Origin: an uncultured Shimia sp.
GTDB taxonomy: Bacteria > Pseudomonadota > Alphaproteobacteria > Rhodobacterales > Rhodobacteraceae
Direction of reading: 5' to 3'
DNA: 64,000 nucleotides
NCBI GenBank assembly: GCA_937897325.1
Contig: CALCOY010000064.1
Location: 1-64,000, forward strand
This document shows, in pieces, positions 33,275 to 41,834 of the stretch; the stretch's first letter is position 1, and every line of letters starts with the position of its first letter. A program made the translations under genes and the position numbers. Under the pieces are notes generated by a model. It was given only the letters and a program-made list of their open reading frames with translations, did not search any database and had not been told where the DNA came from.

Positions 33275-34414
33275 ATGATCGGCGTTTCAGGCCTTAACGT
33301 AGTGCAAGGATTGCCGGGTTTCTTTTTTACGATTGCGATGCCTGCTGTTCTTAGAGAGCGTGGGGTCGGACTCGACGTCGTGTCGATCTCATACATTGTT
33401 TGGCTCCCGCTCGCGCTAAAATGGCTCTGGGCACCTGCCTTTGATCTTTACCCAAGTTTGAGGCTCTGGACGCTTAGGTTGGCACCCATGGCGATCGGCA
33501 TAGTGTTCGCATTTCTGGCCATATTCCGAATGGATGGTGATGTCTTGCCGATTATCGTTCTGGCGCTTGTGAGTTCTGCGATTGGGGCATCGCTACATGT
33601 GGCGGTATCGACTGAGGTCATTCTACGTTTTGAAGGGACCGCGAGAGCAAAGGCAAATGCAATTCAAGTCGGATCTTTGACGTTCGGCGCATTCCTCGGA
33701 AGCTCGGCACTTCTCTGGCTTGGTCAACACTTTGGCTGGACTGCGACGATTCTGTTGTCAGCTGGGTTTGTTGTGCTCACAGGCCTGACGGGATTTCTGC
33801 TTCGTCCGACATCAAGTTTTGCCGCGCCTGCTGCCGCATGCCAAGTGTCGTTTTTTCTGCCCAATAAACGTGTCTATGTGCTTATGACCTGCGCCGTCAT
33901 CGCAGCGCTGAGTGATGGCTTCATAGGCGTCTGGCTCATCGACAATGGAGAAAATGCTTTAGACGTGGCCTTGGCCCTTGGCTCAGTTGGAATGTTGATG
34001 ATGATCCCAGCTGCGGCGCTCGCAGCGCGTATGGTGAAGTTGATGGGGTGCACGCAAACGCTCTTCATGTTGATGGCTGCTAAAGCCACGCTGTTGTTTG
34101 GTGCAGCTGCTCTGCCCTACCACAGCGTTTCAGGCTTCACCCTCGCAGTTTTGATCTTTGGCTTATCAGGAGCAATTTTAACGGCATTTTGGCAGCTCTA
34201 CATGGACGAAACTAACAGCGGGTCAGCGGCTAGTGGCTTTGCTTTCATCACCTCAGTTGAGGCAGGTCTGTTGATGCTGGGAGGCATTGCTGTTGGTCAA
34301 CTCGGCGAAGCGACTGACGTGAGAGCGATTTTGCTATGCGCGATGGCAGGCTGCCTAGCCGCCAGCCTTCTCTCCTTGCGGATTGTGCCAAAGATATCGC
34401 GACAACTCAATTGA
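33275..34414 (+). CDS. RhtX/FptX-like siderophore MFS carrier
   Basis: Inner-membrane MFS protein of 379 residues with about 12 helices. The start LNVVQGLPGFFFTIAMPAVLRERGVGLDVVSISYIVWLPLALKWLWAP is the typical AmpG/RhtX/FptX-type beginning; RhtX and FptX move ferric siderophores such as rhizobactin and pyochelin across the inner membrane. The ATG at 33275 has GGAG very close upstream; a TTG at 33239 would overlap the receptor gene. It overlaps the start of the ABC gene, so the three are a tight operon. In the yersiniabactin system the equivalent is YbtX. Confidence 0.82.
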   Translation: MIGVSGLNVVQGLPGFFFTIAMPAVLRERGVGLDVVSISYIVWLPLALKWLWAPAFDLYPSLRLWTLRLAPMAIGIVFAFLAIFRMDGDVLPIIVLALVSSAIGASLHVAVSTEVILRFEGTARAKANAIQVGSLTFGAFLGSSALLWLGQHFGWTATILLSAGFVVLTGLTGFLLRPTSSFAAPAAACQVSFFLPNKRVYVLMTCAVIAALSDGFIGVWLIDNGENALDVALALGSVGMLMMIPAAALAARMVKLMGCTQTLFMLMAAKATLLFGAAALPYHSVSGFTLAVLIFGLSGAILTAFWQLYMDETNSGSAASGFAFITSVEAGLLMLGGIAVGQLGEATDVRAILLCAMAGCLAASLLSLRIVPKISRQLN

Positions 34415-37400
34415 CATATCTCAGTCGCCGTCAAACAGGCTTTCTTGCTCTAGCAACGTTTCTGTCGATTGCCGGTGCTGCTCTGGGGCTTACGCCCTTT
34501 GTTGCCGCGTACAACATTTCGCTTGGTTTCTCATCAGAGGATGCATCTGTCGCATCAGTCATCCAATGGTCAAGCGTCGCTGCGCTCGCCGTGGCAGTCA
34601 AATCCCTCTCTTTGGGTGCGGCAACAACCCTATCGCATCGCGTCGCATTTCAGGTAATGAAACATCTGCGCATTCAACTCGCGCAAAAATTGGTTCACGC
34701 GCCTCTCGGTTTCGTACTGTCGAAGTCTGCGGCCGAAATTCAGAAGAATCTGGTCGAGGATGTAAACGAGTTAGAAGACGCCGTTGCGCACGCGGTGCCT
34801 GAATTAGCGGTGGCAGCGTCGATCCCGATCATCTCAGCACTCTTGATTGCAGTGGTTGATATTCGGCTTGCGCTTGCATCCGTTCTATTTATTCCATTTT
34901 TGCTACTCGCTTATCGTGCAAGCATTCGACAGGCGGCTGATCTCGCCGGACCATACGGGCAAGCAATGTCGCTACTTCAGGCGCAAGCGATCCAGTTTGT
35001 CAGAGGCATGCCGGTGCTGCGAACCTTTTGGCACAGTGGAAAGCTCTTTGAAGGGTATGCTGAGGCCGTTGCCGGGGCTGAGCAAACTGGTAAGGCCTAT
35101 GCCTCCGCAACCCTCTGGCCAATGGCATTTTTCTATGCCGGCATACAATCCAACTTGCTCATCGTTCTTCCGTTAGGCTGGTATCTTCTGTCAAATGGTT
35201 CCGTGACGGTCAACGAGCTCGGTTTTGTTCTTCTTGTTGCATACGGTATGAACACTCCGCTTCTTCGTATCATCTTCACTGCCGGAACTTTCTTTCTGAA
35301 GCTGCGGACGACGAGCGAACGGCTGTCTGAGGTTTTGGAATGGCCCAGTCTCGTAGACGGACATGATAGTACTCTCCCAAGAAGTCACGCACTGATCTTC
35401 GACAACGTGAGTTTCTACGCCGGAGACCAGAGCATTCTGCAAAATGTGTCCTTCAAATTAACCGTCGGTTCGACGCTCGCATTAGTTGGAAAATCCGGCT
35501 CTGGAAAATCGACTATCGCAAAACTGGCCCTTAGATTTGATGATCCCACGACGGGGCGAATTATGGTGGGTGATGTAGATGCAAAGACCATTCCCATCGC
35601 AGACCTTAATCAGTGTTTCAGCGCGGTTTTTCAGGACCCTTGGCTGGAAAACAAAACACTGCGTGAAAACATTATGCTTGGTCGAAAAGACGCCTCCCAA
35701 GAAGACGTGATGCGTGCAGCAAGAGCAGCCGGAGTACTGGATTTTGCACCCGATCTCGATGTGAATGTTGGTGAAGGAGGCCAAAGGCTTTCGGGCGGTG
35801 AGCGCCAAAGGGTGGCTATAGCACGCGCCCTTCTCAAGGACGCCCCGATCCTAATCCTGGATGAGCCAACCGCGTCGCTTGACGGGGTGAATGAGGATGC
35901 CGTTCTCTCCAATCTGTTCGAGTACGCGAAACGAAAAACTATCATTCTCATCTCACATCGCCTCAACACAGTAAAAACCTGCGATCAGATCGCCTTTCTT
36001 GAAAACGGATCGCTCAGCGCTCTTGGAACACATGACACCCTCTACGAGAAAAGTACTGGTTACCGTGAACTATGGACGCGATATGAGGCCGTTGAAGGGT
36101 GGCGCTTAAGACCTGGCGCACCCAAGACTATGCCCAAACATGTATCATTGGGCGAAAGCGCAATACACGAGCACGGGTTGCGTTCAAGTTTCATCGGGCT
36201 CGTGCGTGACGTAATCCCGTCCGACATGTGGCAAACGCTCCAAAAGGCATTCGGATTTCTAGGGCTCCAAACACTCCTTTCTATCTGTCCTGTGATCATC
36301 GCTTTCGCGGCTCTCTATCCTTCCACGGTTTCGTCAATTGTTTCTCTGAGTTTAGTTTTTTTTGCGGTTTCACTTATTGCTATTCTTTGTCTACAGACGA
36401 TCACGAACCGATTTGCCTACGCAAGTCTTTGGCATGTTCAAACCGGAACCGTTGCCTCTCTTCAGCGGCGCATTGCTTCACACCTTAGTCACGTTCCTGT
36501 CGGGTATTTTTCATCGAATGCAACGGGTTCGACGGCGGCACTTGTTACGCGACACGCGGCAGGGATTGACTGTGTGACCCCTGCGACGCAGTTCACCCGC
36601 CTCATTGTCTGCACACTTGCCGTCTCAGTCATCCTGATCATCATAGACTGGCGCCTTGCTCTACTGGGATTTTCAACGCTCTCCTTGGCGATCTTGTTGA
36701 TAATGTGGCGTGACAGTCAGAATCGAGTATTCTTCGAAAAATTAAACGAAATCAATGACAAGCTTGCATCAAACGTCTTTTCTTTCGTCGAAGGCGTTCC
36801 AACGATGCGCACGTTCAACCTTCCAGAAGAGAGCATTTTGAAAATGACGGCAGGCTTTGAGCGGTGCGAGCAGGAAGCTAACATGGCCGTTAAAGCCCTC
36901 GTTCCAAGCCTTGCGATTGGATGGGCGTTTCTGGATTTAGCATTCTGTGCCGTCATCTGCCTTGCCGGCGTGCTTGCGGTCGCAGGCCAACTTGAGTCGC
37001 ATCAGTTTTTCATATCGACGATACTCGTTTTGGCTTTGTTTGCACCTTGGTCAGATCTGTTCGATTTAGCTTCTAGAATTCAGAGCATGCGCCGCTCAAC
37101 CTTCCGCATTGCTAATTTGCTGAACCAAAAAATGCTGGAAGAGCCGACATGCCCGTCAATACCTGAAGATGCCAGTATTGAGGTGAGAAACCTTTCGTTT
37201 TCATACGGGGGTCAATTGATCTTCCATGATTTCAGCGCGGCCTTCGCAGCTGGAAAGATCCACGCCATAGTTGGACCATCTGGTTCAGGAAAATCCACTC
37301 TCCTAGCTCTGATGGCACGCTTTTGGGATCCAGATGCCGGACAGATCATAATCGGTGGCGTTGATATGAAGAACATCCCCGGCCCTCAACGATCTCGAGT

Positions 37401-37806
37401 TTTGGCCGTTGTCCTGCAGGACACGTTTCTTTTTGAGATGTCGATCGAAGACAACATCAAGATTGGCAAGCCCGATGCATCGCATGAAGAAGTTGTCGCG
37501 GTTGCCAAAGCAACACTCTGTCATGACTTTGTTTCAGCACTGCCAGATGGCTATCAAACTCTGGTTGGTAACGAGACGCATTTTCTGTCTGGCGGAGAGA
37601 AACAGCGGATATCAATTGCAAGAGCCTTGTTGAAAGATGCGCCCATTGTGCTTTTAGATGAAGCCACTGCGTCTGTTGATCCGGACGGTGAATATGAAAT
37701 CAGGCGATCGATAGCTGAACTATGTGCGGGGAGAACTGTTATCCTGATTACGCACCGTCAAGAGACGCTGCGATCAGTTGATCAGATTGTAGAATTGCCA
37801 GTTTGA
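34336..37806 (+). CDS. single-chain ABC transporter with two TMD-NBD halves (IrtAB/YbtPQ-like)
   Basis: Protein of 1156 residues made of two complete exporter-fold halves in one chain. First half: six helices (to about residue 300), Walker A GKSGSGKST near 385, signature LSGGERQR near 485, Walker B ILILDEPTAS. Second half: helices about 620-910, Walker A GPSGSGKST near 980, LSGGEKQR near 1085, IVLLDEATAS. Both catalytic glutamates are present. Homologous systems (YbtP/YbtQ, IrtA/IrtB) import or reduce ferric siderophores but are two proteins. ATG 34336 overlaps the carrier gene by 79 bases; TTG 34411, overlapping its stop as TTGA, is a good alternative. Confidence 0.9.
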   Translation: MRDGRLPSRQPSLLADCAKDIATTQLTYLSRRQTGFLALATFLSIAGAALGLTPFVAAYNISLGFSSEDASVASVIQWSSVAALAVAVKSLSLGAATTLSHRVAFQVMKHLRIQLAQKLVHAPLGFVLSKSAAEIQKNLVEDVNELEDAVAHAVPELAVAASIPIISALLIAVVDIRLALASVLFIPFLLLAYRASIRQAADLAGPYGQAMSLLQAQAIQFVRGMPVLRTFWHSGKLFEGYAEAVAGAEQTGKAYASATLWPMAFFYAGIQSNLLIVLPLGWYLLSNGSVTVNELGFVLLVAYGMNTPLLRIIFTAGTFFLKLRTTSERLSEVLEWPSLVDGHDSTLPRSHALIFDNVSFYAGDQSILQNVSFKLTVGSTLALVGKSGSGKSTIAKLALRFDDPTTGRIMVGDVDAKTIPIADLNQCFSAVFQDPWLENKTLRENIMLGRKDASQEDVMRAARAAGVLDFAPDLDVNVGEGGQRLSGGERQRVAIARALLKDAPILILDEPTASLDGVNEDAVLSNLFEYAKRKTIILISHRLNTVKTCDQIAFLENGSLSALGTHDTLYEKSTGYRELWTRYEAVEGWRLRPGAPKTMPKHVSLGESAIHEHGLRSSFIGLVRDVIPSDMWQTLQKAFGFLGLQTLLSICPVIIAFAALYPSTVSSIVSLSLVFFAVSLIAILCLQTITNRFAYASLWHVQTGTVASLQRRIASHLSHVPVGYFSSNATGSTAALVTRHAAGIDCVTPATQFTRLIVCTLAVSVILIIIDWRLALLGFSTLSLAILLIMWRDSQNRVFFEKLNEINDKLASNVFSFVEGVPTMRTFNLPEESILKMTAGFERCEQEANMAVKALVPSLAIGWAFLDLAFCAVICLAGVLAVAGQLESHQFFISTILVLALFAPWSDLFDLASRIQSMRRSTFRIANLLNQKMLEEPTCPSIPEDASIEVRNLSFSYGGQLIFHDFSAAFAAGKIHAIVGPSGSGKSTLLALMARFWDPDAGQIIIGGVDMKNIPGPQRSRVLAVVLQDTFLFEMSIEDNIKIGKPDASHEEVVAVAKATLCHDFVSALPDGYQTLVGNETHFLSGGEKQRISIARALLKDAPIVLLDEATASVDPDGEYEIRRSIAELCAGRTVILITHRQETLRSVDQIVELPV

Positions 37807-38140
37807 CATGGAATTCTTAGAGAGTGATGCTTCCGTTTCGACATCTCTGATCTCCTAATCGTCGAAGACCAGCAGACCGCAATTTTTGGCCTATGTCAGT
37901 GTCCGAATTTCGGGTGGTAGCTCAGCCTAAGTAGGTGACCTGCGTGAAATCCACCGTGATAATGAACGGCAGATCATAATGGGTCCCATTATCGTTACCG
38001 CCCTGCCCGCTTACAAGCTGCGCGTCACGGGTTACGATTTGGCGCTGTTCTGGATGGTCAAAAACGAATTCGGGAATTGGAGCTCTGGTTTACCCAATTG
38101 ACAAGCGAACAAAGCCATTGTGAAACCGGATCAACGAAAC
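37807..38140. other. gene-poor interval after the siderophore operon
   Basis: No supported gene. A short stretch around 37965-38095 reads RQIIMGPIIVTALPAYKLRVTGYDLALFWMVKN in one frame and could be a fragment of something, but it is not recognised. No terminator with a T-run was seen behind the ABC gene. Confidence 0.4.
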
Positions 38141-38719
38141 CTACACGCGGCGATAAATCGACATCGAAACTCCGTTCGCCAGCGCTTCGAATTTAGCCAG
38201 CGACATATGCAGTTGCTCGCGGGTGTCCTCAACCAGCCGCTTTCCCGACCCCAGAAACACAGGGAACGTCCAGATGCGGTATTCATCAATGAGATCATGC
38301 GCCAGAAGCGTTTGAATTAGGTTGGCGCTCCCATGAACTTGAAGAAGAGGACCGTCTTCTTCCTTCAAATCCTTTATCGCCGAGGCGATGTCGCCCGAAA
38401 GCAGTTTCGCGTTCGCCCAGTCCAGCTTTGGCGTGCCTCGGGAGGCTACATACTTGCGAGCAGCATTCATCATGTCCGCAGCGGGATCGTCTTGCACATT
38501 GGGCCAATGCGCCGCGAAGGCGTCGTAGGTCTTACGACCAAAGACTATGTCGTATGGTTGTGACATGGCCTCACGTCCGACATGGTCCATGACACCGGAC
38601 CAAAATGGGGCGGCCCATCCTCCGTGTGGGAACCCGCCTGATGTGTCTTCGTCAGGCATGCTTGGTGATTGCACCACACCATCAATGGACTGAAACATCA
38701 GAATTGCGAGCTCTCTCAT
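38141..38719 (-). CDS. dihydrofolate reductase-like protein (RibD C-terminal family)
   Basis: Protein of 192 residues of the DHFR-like/RibD-C family. The start is RELAILMFQSIDGVVQSP. It has the GRKTYDAFAAHWP motif, a DxxNAARKYVASR segment, LLQVHGSANLIQTLLAHDLIDEYRIWTFPVFLGSGKRL, and a C-terminal strand. These proteins bind NADPH and probably reduce a pterin or flavin-like compound; none of the close group has a firm substrate. It is divergent from an ArsR gene with dyads between them, so it is probably an ArsR target. Confidence 0.88.
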   Translation of the reverse strand: MRELAILMFQSIDGVVQSPSMPDEDTSGGFPHGGWAAPFWSGVMDHVGREAMSQPYDIVFGRKTYDAFAAHWPNVQDDPAADMMNAARKYVASRGTPKLDWANAKLLSGDIASAIKDLKEEDGPLLQVHGSANLIQTLLAHDLIDEYRIWTFPVFLGSGKRLVEDTREQLHMSLAKFEALANGVSMSIYRRV

Positions 38720-38780
38720 TGTCTTCCTTTCAATGCGGCTGACAGCCCCGTTCGAAGGCTTTTCAGCTCGCGAATCTTAT

Positions 38781-38804
38781 GTTACTACTTGGTAAAGTAA
38801 CCAA
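38781..38804. promoter_or_regulatory. overlapping dyads in the ArsR/DHFR-like divergent promoter
   Basis: GTTACT-N9-AGTAAC at 38781-38801 and TTGGT-N6-ACCAA at 38789-38804 are interleaved inverted repeats between the divergent starts. This is the expected position for an ArsR operator. Only 97 bases separate the two genes, so a single site could control both. Confidence 0.5.
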
Positions 38805-38816
38805 TAGGTAAATAAT

Positions 38817-39152
38817 TTGTCAACAGACCATCTGAGCCTTGCCTTATCTGCACTGGCCCACCCTGTAAGGCGGGACATCCTGGCAAACCTAATGTCAGGT
38901 GAGCGCACCGTAACTGAACTGGCAGACCCGTTCGACATGACAGGCCCGGCCATAACCAAGCATCTAAAAGTGCTTGAACGCGCCGGGCTCATCGAACGCT
39001 CTCGTGACGCGCAGCGGCGTCCGTGCAAGCTGCGCGCGGACCCTTTCAGGGAAATACAGGCCCTACTCAGAGTGTATCAGCCGTTCTGGGACGAAAGTTT
39101 TGAGAAGTTGGACATCCTTCTCGCCGAAGAGGACAATCGAGTTGAAGAGTGA
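38817..39152 (+). CDS. ArsR-family transcriptional regulator
   Basis: Winged-helix regulator of 111 residues (LSALAHPVRRDILANLMSGERTVTELADPFDMTGPAITKHLKVLERAGLIERSRDAQRRPCKLRAD). There are no metal-binding cysteines, so it belongs to the non-metal ArsR group found with SRPBCC partners. The start is TTG at 38817 with AGGTAA about eight bases upstream. It overlaps the SRPBCC gene by 11 bases and is divergent from the DHFR-like gene. Confidence 0.88.
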   Translation: MSTDHLSLALSALAHPVRRDILANLMSGERTVTELADPFDMTGPAITKHLKVLERAGLIERSRDAQRRPCKLRADPFREIQALLRVYQPFWDESFEKLDILLAEEDNRVEE

Positions 39153-39621
39153 TGCTCCGCCCATCGGTTCTGATGCGACACCGGAATTGGTCTTCGAGCG
39201 CTTATTTAACGCGCCGGCCAAATCCGTGTTTCGAGCCTGGACCGATCCGACGCGCTTGGTCCAGTGGTGGGGTCCGCATGGATTTCGCACAACCATTGAA
39301 AGTATGGATGTCCGTGTTGGCGGGACTTGGTCCTACGTCTTGCATGGGCCTGACGGGGTCCAATACCCAAACACTGCCGTGTTCGAAGTTCTGGAGCCGC
39401 CGCATCGGCTCGTTTTCCACAACACGGGCGGGCACGTTGAAGACAAACACCTTACGTGCCGGATGGTCGTGACATTTGCGGAGGTGCGCGGGCAAACACA
39501 GGTCACGCTACGCATGCAATTCCGATCGATTGCCCAGCTTGAGAGCGCCAAGCAGCGAGGCGCTGTTGAGGGCGGCAGACAGTCATTTGAAAGGCTCAAA
39601 ACTTTGCTGCTGAGGAACTAA
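39142..39621 (+). CDS. SRPBCC (AHSA1/START-like) protein
   Basis: Protein of 159 residues with the AHSA1/START-like fold: ELVFERLFNAPAKSVFRAWTDPTRLVQWWGPHGF, then YVLHGPDGVQYPNTAVFEVLEPPHRLVFHN and a C-terminal helix (QSFERLKTLLL). These proteins have a hydrophobic cavity and often follow an ArsR gene. The start is TTG at 39142, inside the end of the ArsR gene, with AGAGG upstream. The ligand is unknown. A second ArsR/SRPBCC pair lies at 47005-47787. Confidence 0.85.
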   Translation: MKSDAPPIGSDATPELVFERLFNAPAKSVFRAWTDPTRLVQWWGPHGFRTTIESMDVRVGGTWSYVLHGPDGVQYPNTAVFEVLEPPHRLVFHNTGGHVEDKHLTCRMVVTFAEVRGQTQVTLRMQFRSIAQLESAKQRGAVEGGRQSFERLKTLLLRN

Positions 39622-39676
39622 GGCCCCTACCATTTGGGACCGCTCAGTTGGCTTCAAGCAGTCCGGATCCATTCCT

Positions 39677-40405
39677 TCAGTCACCGCTGCTCTGGCCCCT
39701 TGCCTGCCTTTCCAGGATTTCCTGACGCTCCACATCCATCGCGGCGCGCCACCGGGCGCGCAAGATGTCCATGCGCTCCGGAATGCGCTCGTCCAGAACT
39801 TTTGCGTCTGCGATGCGCTCCGTACGGAAGTACCGGAATCTCGCCCTCAATTCACACCATGCCGCAATGATCCGTCCGGCGTCGCGGTATCCCAACAGAA
39901 TTGGCCAAATAACCCGCTGTGTCACATCGCCCGATCCAGCACGATATGAGATCTGGATTTTTTGCCGCCGCCGAATGCACTGGCGTACATCTGCCGAGCT
40001 CAACACCTCAGCCATCTCTTGAACGGGCGCCACACTGGTGGTGGGCTCGACGAAGGAAAGGGCTGATTGTTCCGGAACGACTGCAGCGATCTTAGCCAAA
40101 AGTCGCTGAGCAGCGGTCGCCAGTTCTGGCTCTGCCCGTGTTTGAACCCACTGGGCGCCAAGGAGTGCTGCATCAATCTCGTCCTGTGTCAGCATCAACG
40201 GCGGCAAGTGAAATCCGGGCTCCAAAACGTATCCGACACTTGGCTCTCCCCGGATCGGGACGCGCTGCCCAGTAAGTGTCGCGACATCGCGGTACACAGT
40301 TCTTTTTGAGACTCCCAAAGTCTCACCAATGCGTGCGGCAGAGATCGGCGCCCTCGCGCTTCTCAAGACCTCAATAAGCTCAAACAGTCTGTCCCCGCGT
40401 CGCAT
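39677..40405 (-). CDS. YafY-type HTH/WYL-domain regulator
   Basis: Regulator of 242 residues. The N-terminal HTH-11/DeoR-like helix-turn-helix (RLFELIEVLRSARAPISAARIGETLGVSKRTVYRDVATL) is followed by a WYL-type domain (RRRQKIQISYRAGSGDVTQRVIWPILLGYRDAGRIIAAWCELRARFRYFRTERI). It is divergent from the GFA-VOC-DUF1993 series with about 100 bases between, and probably controls it. The effector is unknown. Confidence 0.88.
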   Translation of the reverse strand: MRRGDRLFELIEVLRSARAPISAARIGETLGVSKRTVYRDVATLTGQRVPIRGEPSVGYVLEPGFHLPPLMLTQDEIDAALLGAQWVQTRAEPELATAAQRLLAKIAAVVPEQSALSFVEPTTSVAPVQEMAEVLSSADVRQCIRRRQKIQISYRAGSGDVTQRVIWPILLGYRDAGRIIAAWCELRARFRYFRTERIADAKVLDERIPERMDILRARWRAAMDVERQEILERQARGQSSGD

Positions 40406-40510
40406 GCGAACCTCCTAAACCTTCAAAGTAGGATACTGCCACTATGCTGCCAACACGCTGTCAGCATGGCTCGCGTAGCTTTCCAAAAATTGCAGTCGAA
40501 TGAGGAAACC

Positions 40511-40900
40511 ATGACCATCAATGGAAGCTGTTGTTGCGGCGCTGTCCGCTTTGTGATCAAGAGCGCGCCCAACACAATGGGGACGTGCCATTGTTCGCGA
40601 TGCCGCAAGTTGGGCGTGTCGACGATCGTCTTTGTGAAACGCGATCAGTTCCACCTCGAAGCTGGTGCGGACGTAATTGAAACTATGGAGCCAACTGCGC
40701 CCTACAAATACTACCGATCCTTTTGTCGGCAATGCGGGACGTCCCTGGGAGAGCCGATGTCGCCAGATGAGAGTTTCCCAATCAACGCGCATTGCCTTGA
40801 TGACGACCCGGGCATTCGCAACGCGTTCCATGAGCATGTTGCCGAGGCACCTGCGTGGATCGAGCTACCTTCGGCAACTGCGGTGGATCAGGCACAATGA
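40511..40900 (+). CDS. GFA-family (CENP-V/Gfa-like) zinc-binding protein
   Basis: Protein of 129 residues with the GFA/Mss4-like zinc-binding pattern: GSCCCGAVRF, CHCSRCRKLG and SFCRQCGTSLGE. Glutathione-dependent formaldehyde-activating enzyme belongs here, but many relatives have no known reaction. The ATG at 40511 has GAGGAAACC directly before it. The stop overlaps the next start as ATGA. It is first in a three-gene operon divergent from the WYL regulator. Confidence 0.88.
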   Translation: MTINGSCCCGAVRFVIKSAPNTMGTCHCSRCRKLGVSTIVFVKRDQFHLEAGADVIETMEPTAPYKYYRSFCRQCGTSLGEPMSPDESFPINAHCLDDDPGIRNAFHEHVAEAPAWIELPSATAVDQAQ

Positions 40901-41328
40901 TCCGCGCTTGGCTCCTTGTTCTCATGCTGCTCGTTCAGGTTCCGGAACCATCCAGCGCGCAAGATACACATCGACCAGATCTCTTTGTCCGTATGGGAGC
41001 TTATATAGCGTCAGATGATCTTGCGCGCAGTGAGGAGTTCTATTCAAAGCTGTTTGGCCGCGCGCCCGTTGTGCGCCTAGAAGCCTTCGTCGCATTTGAT
41101 GTTGGGGGTGGGTGGTTTGCAGTTGTATCGCGCGCGCATTACGCGGCTGACGCCGTACCCGGGTCCGGTGCCGTACCGTATGTCGAGGTGCTTGATCTAG
41201 AGGAAATGCGGGACAGAGCAGTTCGGATATCAGGGGCTGACGTCTCCGATATTATTGTTGAGCCAGGTATTTCTCTGCTCAAGGTCATTGACCCGGACGG
41301 ACAGCTAATCGAGTTTTATGCTCTATGA
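40897..41328 (+). CDS. VOC/glyoxalase-like protein with signal peptide
   Basis: Protein of 143 residues. A clear signal peptide (MIRAWLLVLMLLVQVPEPSSA, cleavage near QDTH) precedes a single VOC domain (FVRMGAYIASDDLARSEEFYSKLFGRAP; FVAFDVGGGWFAVVSR; VEPGISLLKVIDPDGQLIEFY). VOC proteins are metal-dependent lyases, dioxygenases or binding proteins and are usually cytoplasmic, so the export signal is unusual. It is coupled to both neighbours by ATGA overlaps. Confidence 0.82.
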   Translation: MIRAWLLVLMLLVQVPEPSSAQDTHRPDLFVRMGAYIASDDLARSEEFYSKLFGRAPVVRLEAFVAFDVGGGWFAVVSRAHYAADAVPGSGAVPYVEVLDLEEMRDRAVRISGADVSDIIVEPGISLLKVIDPDGQLIEFYAL

Positions 41329-41816
41329 CCAATACCCACGATCTCGTCCCATTTCTGAAGAACGCCATAGTCCACTACCTGGACCGGTCAGGGCGATTGT
41401 TGGACATAATCATTCGGCACCCAAAGGCGGCGGATCTGCTGGCTACCAAGCTGGCACCGGACGGCTTTGACACCGGTTTTCATCTAGCTGTTGGAATGCA
41501 ATTTGCCGCCCGCGCAGTGTGCTTTCCCGTTGGTGCGCCAGTTCCGGAGATTGTCGAGCCCTATGGCGCAGAGAGCTTGAAAGCCTTGCATCAAGATGTT
41601 CTGGCAGCGGTTCAAAACGCTCCGCCAATTGATTGGTCGCACGAGATCACGCACACGGCCGGCCGGGCTTCGTTGCTGCAGAGTGCGGCCGATTACGTGA
41701 TCAGGTTTGCCTATCCGAATATGCTGTTTCACCTATCCCAAGCCTATGCGGGGTTGCGCCTTGCCGGCATGGACATCAGCAAGGAGGATTTCGACGGGCT
41801 TCACAAGTACCGCTAG
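41325..41816 (+). CDS. DUF1993 family protein
   Basis: Protein of 163 residues. The pattern (LDIIIRHPKAADLLATKLAPDGFDTGFHLAVGMQFAARAVCFPVGAPVPEI, then YVIRFAYPNMLFHLSQAYAGLRLAGMDISKEDFDG) is DUF1993, which resembles the four-helix DinB-like fold. The start overlaps the VOC gene's stop. It is last in the WYL-controlled operon and converges on the sigma factor gene. Function unknown. Confidence 0.82.
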   Translation: MTNTHDLVPFLKNAIVHYLDRSGRLLDIIIRHPKAADLLATKLAPDGFDTGFHLAVGMQFAARAVCFPVGAPVPEIVEPYGAESLKALHQDVLAAVQNAPPIDWSHEITHTAGRASLLQSAADYVIRFAYPNMLFHLSQAYAGLRLAGMDISKEDFDGLHKYR

Positions 41817-41834
41817 GGCGCTCGATTCAGGAGA

